DNA of 11,431 nucleotides, from positions 1 through 11,431 of the forward strand of contig CANJZR010000067.1 of the NCBI GenBank assembly GCA_947479075.1, written 5' to 3'. Below, piece by piece: positions 1-6,353 of this stretch (position 1 is its first letter; the number at the start of each line of letters is the position of its first letter). Both the position numbers and the translations under genes were made by a program. This stretch comes from Planctomycetaceae bacterium (lineage in GTDB: Bacteria; Planctomycetota; Planctomycetia; Planctomycetales; Planctomycetaceae). Under the pieces are notes generated by a model. It searched no databases, had not been told where the DNA came from, and saw only the letters and a list, made by a program, of their open reading frames with translations.

Positions 1-1466
1 CCACAGGCATTGGAGCCATGGTCTTTGGCTATAAGGAGTTACAAGGCGAGCGAGTCAAGGTCGCCTTCATCGGCACCGGAGACGAAGGCAACGTCCTGCT
101 GGCTCAGCATCCACCCGCCTACATGGATGTCGTCGCCATCGCCGACCTGCGTAAGACCAATCGAGATCGTGCCCTTCAGGGTGACGGCGACGAAGTCCGT
201 GTCGGTCTGGTGAAGAAGCTCGGCGCCGATGCCGCTTCAAAGATCAAAACATACGCTTCGCACCTCGAACTGATCGCTGCCAAGAACGAACTTGGCCTCG
301 AAGCTGTCGTCATCGCCGTCCCGCTCAATCAGCACGCTCCAGTCGCCAAGGCCTGCCTCGAAGCCGGTCTGCATGTTCTTTGCGAAAAACTGATGGCCCG
401 CACGATTACCGAGTGCAAGGAGCTGATCCGGTTGGCCCGCGACAAGAACCTGTTGCTCGCCGTCGGTCATCAGCGGCACTACAGCGTGCTGTACGACAAT
501 GCCGCCAACCTCGTCCGCAGCGGACTGCTCGGCGACATCAAGTTCATCCGTGCTCAGTGGCACCGCAACAACTCCTTCCCCAACAGTGACAGCTGGGTGA
601 AGAAGGTCGACAAGGAAGACGCTGAGGCCATGAAGGATGTCGACCTGACCAAGTTCGGGTACGACGACCTCAATCAGCTGGTCAACTGGCGTCTGTTCAA
701 CAAGACCGGCGGTGGCTTGATGGCCGAACTCGGCAGCCACCAGATGGACGCCTGCAGTATCTTCCTCGGCAAGGTCCATCCGATTGCCGTACAGGGTTAC
801 GGTGGTAAGAATTTCTACGGCATTCCGAACGTCGGTCCCGCCGACAAGTGGAATGACACCCGCGAGGTCTACGACAACATCTATGTGACCTTCGAGTTCC
901 CCGGTCGCCACTACAAGGAAGATGACCGCGACATCGCCGTTGTCACTTACTCGTCGATCAGCACGAATAAGTTCGAGCCCTACGGCGAAACCGTGTTCGG
1001 CAGCCGTGGCACGCTGATCGTGAAGACCGAGAAGGAAGCGATGCTCTACAAGGAAGAGGGTCGCGGCAGCGAAGGGGGCGGTCCAGATCAACGCCTGTGG
1101 GTCGTCAACAACGCGGTCTCCGGCGGTCCGGTGCTCAGTGCCTACGAAACCAATTCCGGCCCGGCGAAGGCATCGGGGGGTGGCTCCGACTGGGCCACGA
1201 ACATCAGCCGCGGCTACACCGAAGAAATGGAGCACTTCTCCTACGCGATCCGCAACTTCGGCCCGACCTACTACGAGAACGGCCAGCTGTTGCCCGCCAG
1301 CAAGGGCGGCCTGCGTTGCCCCGGCACCGTGGCGATGGCCGACGCGATCATGGCCCTCACCGCCAATCTCGCGATGGAGAAGAAGAAACGCATCGTCTTC
1401 AAGGACGAGTGGTTCGATCCAGACAGCCCAGCTGTGCCTGAAACCGACGTACAGGTCATCGGCTAA
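1..1466 (+). CDS. Gfo/Idh/MocA family oxidoreductase, 5'-truncated by window edge
   Basis: Predicted NAD(P)-dependent oxidoreductase of the Gfo/Idh/MocA family, usually acting on sugars, inositols or related polyols; the substrate cannot be read from sequence. Numbering from the ATG at 18, the Rossmann motif GTGDEG is at residues 19-24. CEKLMA at 122-127 is the family EKP-type motif, with Lys124 as the expected catalytic lysine and Leu in place of the usual Pro. GGGLMAELGSHQMD at 231-244 carries the conserved His241. The frame stays open upstream of 18 to the edge (TGIGAM...), which resembles the end of a Tat or secretory leader, so I infer that the true start lies outside the window and the ATG at 18 is internal. 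The stop is TAA at 1464-1466. The next gene on the same strand starts 217 nt later, after a terminator-like hairpin, so this gene probably ends its transcript. Family assignment is firm; export and substrate are not. Confidence 0.9.
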   Translation, partial: TGIGAMVFGYKELQGERVKVAFIGTGDEGNVLLAQHPPAYMDVVAIADLRKTNRDRALQGDGDEVRVGLVKKLGADAASKIKTYASHLELIAAKNELGLEAVVIAVPLNQHAPVAKACLEAGLHVLCEKLMARTITECKELIRLARDKNLLLAVGHQRHYSVLYDNAANLVRSGLLGDIKFIRAQWHRNNSFPNSDSWVKKVDKEDAEAMKDVDLTKFGYDDLNQLVNWRLFNKTGGGLMAELGSHQMDACSIFLGKVHPIAVQGYGGKNFYGIPNVGPADKWNDTREVYDNIYVTFEFPGRHYKEDDRDIAVVTYSSISTNKFEPYGETVFGSRGTLIVKTEKEAMLYKEEGRGSEGGGPDQRLWVVNNAVSGGPVLSAYETNSGPAKASGGGSDWATNISRGYTEEMEHFSYAIRNFGPTYYENGQLLPASKGGLRCPGTVAMADAIMALTANLAMEKKKRIVFKDEWFDPDSPAVPETDVQVIG

Positions 1467-1498
1467 GGTACATCGAGAGTGGTCTCTCCGCACCAGTC

Positions 1499-1520
1499 GG
1501 ACAGACATTCCTGTCTGTCC
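1499..1520. repeat. 22-nt palindrome, 9-bp arms with TTCC loop
   Basis: GGACAGACA and TGTCTGTCC form a perfect 9-bp inverted repeat around the 4-nt loop TTCC, 33 nt after the oxidoreductase stop codon. Read through in frame, it gives peptides such as TDIPVCP or DRQECLS. From memory, these turn up often in spurious planctomycete ORFs, which suggests a dispersed intergenic palindrome. It has no U-tract, so it is not a good intrinsic terminator by itself. Confidence 0.6.
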
Positions 1521-1612
1521 CGTGAGCAGAGTGACTTTGAACCTGATTCAAACTCATTTGCAGGCTTCGGCTCCCGCCGGGCCAGCAACATCTTGAATTC
1601 AGTCGTTTCACC

Positions 1613-1644
1613 AAGGAGAGGGGAGTCCAGCCCCCTCTCCTTTT
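1613..1644 (+). terminator. Intrinsic terminator-like hairpin after the oxidoreductase gene
   Basis: AAGGAGAGGGG at 1613-1623 pairs perfectly with CCCCTCTCCTT at 1632-1642 (11 bp) across an 8-nt loop. TTTT at 1641-1644 overlaps the end of the stem. It lies 147 nt past the oxidoreductase stop and about 40 nt before the next start codon. The U-run is short, so termination strength is uncertain; it could also be a repeat-family hairpin. Confidence 0.5.
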
Positions 1645-1683
1645 GCGTTCTGTTGCCGACAACATCACTTTCACGGGTCGACC

Positions 1684-3216
1684 ATGCATCCCCACGAGTG
1701 GTCCGTTCGACCACGAACGGTTCGATACCTGCTGGCTGTCGTGGGGGCATTCGCCTGGTTGAGTGCGGGCGTCGTCGCGCGCCACGGTCTCCAGGTCGAC
1801 AGCCGCTCCCCCTTCCTCTGGGGCACAGCTGGAGCGGGAGTCCTCGCAGGTCTGGTCGCGTGGGTGCTGTGCTTGCGACTCAGTGATGCCGCGATCGCCA
1901 CTGCTCAGAACTCGCTCCGTACCAAGCTGACGCATCACCAGCCACTGCGGACGGAAACCGCCAGCCCACTCGCCCGTTGGGGATTGCTCGCTAGCGGGAT
2001 TCTCTTTTTCACGGTCAACACCGTCTGGGTCTATCGTCACCAGGATCCGCCCGATGACGACGATCAGGGAGCCTTCCTGATCACCGCCCGGGAAATTCAC
2101 GATCGGGGAGGGATCCCTCAACTCTGGAACGACCTGTGGTCGGGACAGTTCGAGGAATCGAACCGACACCCTCTGCTGCTGGCCATGCAATCACTGAACC
2201 CAACCCTCGACGGGGGGCGGATGGTTTCGATCGCAGCTGCCAGTGTGACCTTCGCACTGATCCTGCTTCTTGCCTGGCGCAAGCTGGGACCGCTCACTGC
2301 TGGAATTCTGTCAGTGCTGATCGGGATCAACGGAGCCTGGCTTTACCACGCTCCCCGGATCGTGTGTGAGTCGTTGCTGACCGGCCTCGCGGGTCTCCTC
2401 TGGCTCGCACTCATTCCGCATAAAGACACAACCGATCCAACGACTTCCCGATCGATCAACTGGTGCAACGCGGCAGTGGCGGGCGGGATCTGTGGTCTGG
2501 TCTATCTCACCAAAGGCACCGGCCTCCTGCTCTTCGGTGGTGCAGCCTTGGCGTTTGTGGGAATGGCACTCACTCACGCGGCACAACGTCGAAGCTGGGT
2601 CATGGCCCTGATCGTCTTCACGGCCAGCTTTGTTGTAATCTCATCGCCGCTCCTCGTACGCAATCAGATTCGGTTTGGCTCGGCGACCTTCAACGTCAAT
2701 TCGTATCTTCTATGGGTTGATGCCTATGAGTCGCCCAACGCGATGGCAGGCCGCATGACTCTGCGAGAGGCCCGGTCTGCTTACCTCGCCAGCCACTCCC
2801 CGACCGACATGCTCAAGCGGGAAGCGACGGGCCTCGTCTGGGAGGCCTTTATCGGCCTGCGAACACTGGGAACCGCCCCGTGGAACGACGCCCGCCTGCT
2901 GGTCGGTGTGCCGCTCTTTCTGATCGCTCTCGTTGGTATGACTCAACTCCCCCAGGCATCTCGCCTCGTTCTGGTCCTCTGGACGGTCATCATCTGGGGT
3001 GCCATGGCCTGGTACGTCCCCATCGCAGCGGGTGACCGGTTCGCCATGCCACTGCTGATCCCCTGGCTCACCCTCGCCGCCGATGGATTGGCACGCCTAC
3101 CGCAGATGACCACTCACTCCTCGCCGAACCAGCGCCGCATCGCCCTGACAGTCCTGATTCTCGGTGTCGTTTCCACAGCTCTCATCTGGACTCGCACTGG
3201 CTTGTGGGAGTGTTGA
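1684..3216 (+). CDS. GT39/ArnT-like multi-spanning membrane glycosyltransferase
   Basis: A 510-residue integral membrane protein with the layout of GT-C fold glycosyltransferases of the GT39/ArnT (PMT_2) type, which transfer sugars from a polyprenyl-phosphate donor outside the cytoplasmic membrane. About ten or more hydrophobic segments are visible, near residues 12-34, 45-66, 98-114, 183-198, 203-220, 229-244, 263-295, 305-324, 404-419, 427-446, 453-468 and 485-502. After the third segment, DDDDQGAF (124-131) followed by TAREIHDRGG gives the acidic first periplasmic loop expected for metal/donor binding. RHPLLL (161-166) matches the family HPP-like motif. Other family-like pieces are TKGTGLLL (276-283) and DRFAMPLLIPWL (451-462). 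The ATG at 1684 has no clear Shine-Dalgarno. Acceptor and donor are unknown, and no partner gene lies beside it. It could equally be annotated as a hypothetical membrane protein; I favour the GT39-like call. Confidence 0.75.
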   Translation: MHPHEWSVRPRTVRYLLAVVGAFAWLSAGVVARHGLQVDSRSPFLWGTAGAGVLAGLVAWVLCLRLSDAAIATAQNSLRTKLTHHQPLRTETASPLARWGLLASGILFFTVNTVWVYRHQDPPDDDDQGAFLITAREIHDRGGIPQLWNDLWSGQFEESNRHPLLLAMQSLNPTLDGGRMVSIAAASVTFALILLLAWRKLGPLTAGILSVLIGINGAWLYHAPRIVCESLLTGLAGLLWLALIPHKDTTDPTTSRSINWCNAAVAGGICGLVYLTKGTGLLLFGGAALAFVGMALTHAAQRRSWVMALIVFTASFVVISSPLLVRNQIRFGSATFNVNSYLLWVDAYESPNAMAGRMTLREARSAYLASHSPTDMLKREATGLVWEAFIGLRTLGTAPWNDARLLVGVPLFLIALVGMTQLPQASRLVLVLWTVIIWGAMAWYVPIAAGDRFAMPLLIPWLTLAADGLARLPQMTTHSSPNQRRIALTVLILGVVSTALIWTRTGLWEC

Positions 3217-3241
3217 GGAAAGGGGAAGGGGGAAGAAAATT

Positions 3242-3434
3242 GAATAACCACGAAACACACGAAATACACAAAAGTGAAGACAGAAGAATTAAGCGTCCCG
3301 GAACATGCTGCGTGAGTCTTCCGATGTCCGTTTGATTCAATGGATCGATTGGACTCAAGTCCAGTTTCTGGCAACTGAATCTGTATGACTGGCCTTCTTT
3401 TTTTTCGTGTATTTCGTGTGTTTCGTGGTTATTC
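3242..3434. repeat. 193-bp element: perfect 28-bp inverted repeats around a 137-bp core
   Basis: The arm at 3242-3269 is the exact reverse complement of the arm at 3407-3434. Each arm contains two 9-nt periods built on CACGAAA, and short ORFs through them read NHETHEIHEK or RVFRVFRGY. The core (3270-3406) is not obviously repetitive. It ends in a pyrimidine run (T-rich, 3397-3405) and contains a small palindrome GGACTCAAGTCC at 3353-3364. It sits between convergent genes ending at 3216 (+) and 3454 (-), so transcripts from either side would fold into a long hairpin. I recall the arm sequence as a common dispersed repeat in planctomycetes and some other phyla. A nonautonomous element, a bidirectional terminator or a small RNA are all possible. 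Confidence 0.85.
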
Positions 3435-3453
3435 CCCCCCTCACAACCACGCC

Positions 3454-4701
3454 TCACCCTTCACCCAATATCGAATTCAACAGATAAGACTTCGCAGCGC
3501 GGATGGACGAGTCGGGCTCCGTAAAGGGAGCGATCGTCGACAGAGCCACACCGACCAGAACCAGAACCGTCACGATCACTTTGCCGACATCCTGCCCCTT
3601 CAGGCTCCCCAACTGATCCGGGTCTCCCGACAGGTAGGCCGACGCGGCGAAGAACTCTTCGCCAATCAGGGTGTAATCGCACGCAGCCACGAAGAACGGC
3701 AACTGAGCTGGCTGTGCCGTGCCCGCGATCTGAATCGCGCCGACGGCGTTGCCCGTTTCAGAAAGAATGAGTGATTCGGCGAAGAACGCCCCCAGGTAGA
3801 AACACGCCGCGGGCTTTTCACGCACCATGATCCCGGTCAGGTGGGCCACATACCCGAACTGCTCATCGGTCACGTAGTAAATCCGGTCCTCACGAAAGGC
3901 GTCCGGACGGGCCGCCGCATAAAACGCAGCTGCGACCGTCTCGCGAGCGGCCGTCATGACCAGCGAGCGACTCGTGGGGACATCGAGTTCACAATCGTAC
4001 TCAGCCGCCTTTTCCGCGACTCGTCCCAGGATCGTCAGTCCGGCGATCGTCTGGATGTCGTTGATATCGAGGACTCCGGGCACGAACAGACACGCTTGCC
4101 CCATCTCAGTCGCGCGGCCAACGGCGTCTTCAATCGCATCGAGTCCGGCGATCTTCCGAATATTCAGCTTCACGCCGCGCCGGGCCGCAACAACATACGC
4201 TACCACTGCCCCGCAGATCACAGCCATCATCGCGGCCAGCCACATCCGGCGACCATCCACCCACTGCTGCGTCGCAATTCCAGGGGCATCCTGAGGTGTC
4301 TCAATGAAGGCCGACTTCTCGCCCGCCGCATTCACAGCCACGACACGAAACCAATACGGGACCCCAGCCACCCGACCGCTCACGGGAACGACGAGACGCT
4401 TTGAGGCCTGACTGCTCCTCGCACGGGCAACCTCCGTGTACTCCCCATGAAACTCTCCGGAAGCAAGTACGACATATTCAAACGTCTGCTCAGGATTTTG
4501 CCCCAGCGGATCATCCGTCGAAGGGGTGAACTGCACATCGACCACCTTACCACCATCGAGCGGGTGGTCCACCACCGACAGTTCCGTGGGGGGCAGAGGG
4601 GCAGCTGTTAACGTTGCTCCCATGGCCAGCCACAGCCCAGCCGCGAGAATCATGCGCCGTGCCAGCGAAGAGTCCATCCGGGTGTTCGATGTCGTGGTCA
4701 T
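3454..4701 (-). CDS. Signal peptide/FN3-like/membrane protein with DUF6754-like C-terminal region
   Basis: Role unknown. From the ATG at 4701 it is 415 residues. Residues about 13-34 form a secretion signal (basic ARR, hydrophobic core, ...TLTAA). Residues about 36-135 resemble a fibronectin type III-like beta domain (PPTELSVVDHPLDGG..., PYWFRVVAVNAAGEKSAF). A transmembrane helix lies near 153-172, followed by ARRG. The rest is an alpha/beta region with the pieces GQACLFVPGVLDINDIQTIA, DVPTSRSLVM, YLGAFFAESLILSETG, AGTAQPAQLPFF and DYTLIGEEFFAASAYL, then a hydrophobic helix near 374-391. I recall this region as DUF6754, seen in Chloroflexota and Planctomycetota; the accession needs a profile search. 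The ATG at 4701 is preferred over an in-frame GTG at 4725 because the added codons are only a GAGAGG-repeat tract that looks like the ribosome-binding region. It follows serS on the same strand after 181 nt. Confidence 0.8.
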   Translation of the reverse strand: MTTTSNTRMDSSLARRMILAAGLWLAMGATLTAAPLPPTELSVVDHPLDGGKVVDVQFTPSTDDPLGQNPEQTFEYVVLASGEFHGEYTEVARARSSQASKRLVVPVSGRVAGVPYWFRVVAVNAAGEKSAFIETPQDAPGIATQQWVDGRRMWLAAMMAVICGAVVAYVVAARRGVKLNIRKIAGLDAIEDAVGRATEMGQACLFVPGVLDINDIQTIAGLTILGRVAEKAAEYDCELDVPTSRSLVMTAARETVAAAFYAAARPDAFREDRIYYVTDEQFGYVAHLTGIMVREKPAACFYLGAFFAESLILSETGNAVGAIQIAGTAQPAQLPFFVAACDYTLIGEEFFAASAYLSGDPDQLGSLKGQDVGKVIVTVLVLVGVALSTIAPFTEPDSSIRAAKSYLLNSILGEG

Positions 4702-4719
4702 CCTCTCCCTCTCCCTCTC
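4702..4719. repeat. Three hexamer copies abutting the DUF6754-like start codon
   Basis: Three perfect copies of CCTCTC (GAGAGG on the coding strand) lie directly before the ATG at 4701. They supply a purine-rich Shine-Dalgarno region. Copy-number change would alter RBS strength or spacing without changing the downstream frame. With only three copies, instability is speculative. Confidence 0.6.
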
Positions 4720-4757
4720 CCCCACTGTGGACGCTGAATATGAGAAGAGCCGGTTAT

Positions 4758-4823
4758 GGGGGAGAGGGCCGGGGTGAGGGGGCTGTAAGTCCTTTTTGTC
4801 CCCCTCACCCCAACCCTCTCCCC
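4758..4823. repeat. G-rich inverted repeat with G-quadruplex-type arms
   Basis: The arm at 4758-4782 has G-tracts GGGGG-AGA-GGG-CC-GGGG-TGA-GGGGG. The arm at 4800-4823 is its reverse complement apart from two adjacent bases (CC against TT in the centre), across a 17-nt loop. Each arm meets the simple pattern for an intramolecular quadruplex, one on each strand. It lies between the serS stop (4883) and the start of the next minus-strand gene (4701). It could serve as the serS transcript end, but no U-tract follows the hairpin on the minus strand. I recall the arm as a widespread bacterial intergenic repeat. Confidence 0.8.
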
Positions 4824-4882
4824 TGCATTCATCCGTATTGAGTACGAGACGCCAACAGCAGGGGCGAGTGAGCCGGAAACAC

Positions 4883-6172
4883 CTACGCCGCGGGCGGTGT
4901 AATCCGATCCATCCCCATCCACTTCCGCAGCACCGGCGGCACGATCACACTGCCATCGGCCTGCTGATGATTCTCCAGAATCGCAATCATTGCTCGCGTG
5001 CAGGCGACAGCTGTGCCGTTGAGAGTGTGGACGAACTGCGTCCCCTTCTTCTCGGGAACTCGTGTCCGAATGGCCAGCCGACGGGCCTGGAAGTCGGTAC
5101 AGTTCGACGCGCTCGTGATCTCACCATACTCACCTGCCTCGCCCCGACCAGGCATCCAAGCCTCGAGATCGTACTTGCGGAATGCCGGTCCGCCGAGATC
5201 ACCGGTGCAGATATCGAGTACGCGGTAGGGAATCTCCAGCCCCTGGAAGATCTCCTCTTCGATCCGCACCACCATCTCGTGAAACTCGTCCGACGCCGCC
5301 AGCTCAGGAGCGGTGAAGCCGAACATCTCGACCTTGGTGAACTGATGCACGCGGTAGATGCCGCGGGTCGCCTTCCCACGCCCACCCGCTTCGGTCCGAA
5401 AACAATGCGAAATCCCCGCTACCTTTAGCGGCAGCTTGGCATAGTCGAGGATTTCGTCCTTGAACATCCCACCGAGAGTGATTTCGGCCGTTGCCACCAG
5501 CGAGAGGTCGGTGTTATGCACCGAGTAAATCTGCGTCTCCGGTCCACGCGGCATATATCCTGTGCCATGCAGCACCTCGTCGCGTGCCAGGTCGGGAGTC
5601 GTGAAGATCGTGAACCCTTCGCTTCGCAGCTTCTCCACGGCGAAGTTCACCAGCGCGAGCTCCAGCAGCGCCCCGGCATTCTTCAGGAAGTAGAACCCGT
5701 GACCGGCCACCTTGGTCCCCGCTTCGAGGTCGACCATGTCGAGCTTTGCCATCAGCTCCACGTGGTCAAGCGGCTTGAAGTCGAACTTCGGCTTCGTACC
5801 CCATTCGCGAGCGGTGATGCTCTCACTCTCCTCCAGCCCGATCGGAGCCGCAGGGTGCGTCATGTTCGGGATCTGTGCCTGTTCCAAACGCAGCTGCTCT
5901 TCGACGGTGACCAGCTCGGCTTCCGTCTGAGTGATCTGCTCGCGAAGTTCTTTCCCACGGGCGATCAGGCCCGGCTTATCCGCAGCTGGGGCCTTGGGAA
6001 TCTGCCCCGACAGATCCTTCTGCTCATGCCGCAGCTGATCCCCCGAGGCGATGAGCTGGCGGCGGCGGTCGGCCAGACTGACCAGTTGGGTCAAATCGAT
6101 CGGCACACCCCGGTTCCGGCAGTTTTCCTCAACAGCGGCACGGTTCTCACAGACAAACTGAAGGTCAAGCAT
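4883..6172 (-). CDS. serS: Seryl-tRNA synthetase
   Basis: Class II aminoacyl-tRNA synthetase that activates serine with ATP and charges tRNA-Ser (and tRNA-Sec where present) in the cytoplasm. It is 429 residues, the normal length. The N-terminus MLDLQFVCENRAAVEENCRN is the typical SerRS opening and leads into the long antiparallel coiled coil (about residues 25-100) that binds the tRNA-Ser variable arm. In the catalytic domain, class II motif 2 starts FRTEAGGRGKATRG (Phe258, Arg259, Glu261). Motif 3 is LNGTAVACTRAMIAILENHQ with Arg393. Earlier TATAEI-like residues (VATAEI) form part of the serine pocket. The ATG at 6172 is chosen over an in-frame TTG at 6193 because homologues begin at MLD; neither has a strong Shine-Dalgarno. 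It is 181 nt downstream of the DUF1501 gene on the same strand and is probably transcribed on its own. No T-box leader is visible. Confidence 0.97.
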   Translation of the reverse strand: MLDLQFVCENRAAVEENCRNRGVPIDLTQLVSLADRRRQLIASGDQLRHEQKDLSGQIPKAPAADKPGLIARGKELREQITQTEAELVTVEEQLRLEQAQIPNMTHPAAPIGLEESESITAREWGTKPKFDFKPLDHVELMAKLDMVDLEAGTKVAGHGFYFLKNAGALLELALVNFAVEKLRSEGFTIFTTPDLARDEVLHGTGYMPRGPETQIYSVHNTDLSLVATAEITLGGMFKDEILDYAKLPLKVAGISHCFRTEAGGRGKATRGIYRVHQFTKVEMFGFTAPELAASDEFHEMVVRIEEEIFQGLEIPYRVLDICTGDLGGPAFRKYDLEAWMPGRGEAGEYGEITSASNCTDFQARRLAIRTRVPEKKGTQFVHTLNGTAVACTRAMIAILENHQQADGSVIVPPVLRKWMGMDRITPPAA

Positions 6173-6337
6173 CGGGGGAACTTCGGTAGGCAATCACGAA
6201 TCGCGGAGCATCCATGGCCCCGCGTGAACACACATTTGAGAACAAGGCGTCCATTTTCGCCAGTGCAGATGACCCTTTGAGCCATCCCTTCTGTGCATGG
6301 AGCTGGCCCAGGTCACTTCGCCATGGGAAAGCACTTG

Positions 6338-6351
6338 CGATCTCGAGATCG
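6338..6351. repeat. 14-bp perfect palindrome just after the DUF1501 stop
   Basis: CGATCTCGAGATCG is a perfect 14-nt palindrome ending 2 nt beyond the minus-strand stop codon of the DUF1501 gene (6354-6356). As a hairpin it would have a 5-bp stem and a TCGA loop with no U-tract, so it is a weak terminator candidate. It may simply be chance. Confidence 0.4.
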
Positions 6352-6353
6352 AC

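Noticed and set aside
237..1508. 423-codon open frame antisense to the oxidoreductase
   Set aside because: It overlaps a gene with clear family motifs, and its translation shows no recognisable domain; long antisense frames are expected in GC-rich coding DNA.
3182..3457. Short minus-strand frames reading NHETHEIHEK through 3217-3453
   Set aside because: The coding appearance comes from the repeat arms; the frames overlap the perfect inverted repeat and the end of the GT39-like gene, so they are probably spurious.
5516..6280. 254-codon plus-strand open frame over serS
   Set aside because: It is antisense to the N-terminal half of a well-supported seryl-tRNA synthetase, and its composition is that of a shadow frame.
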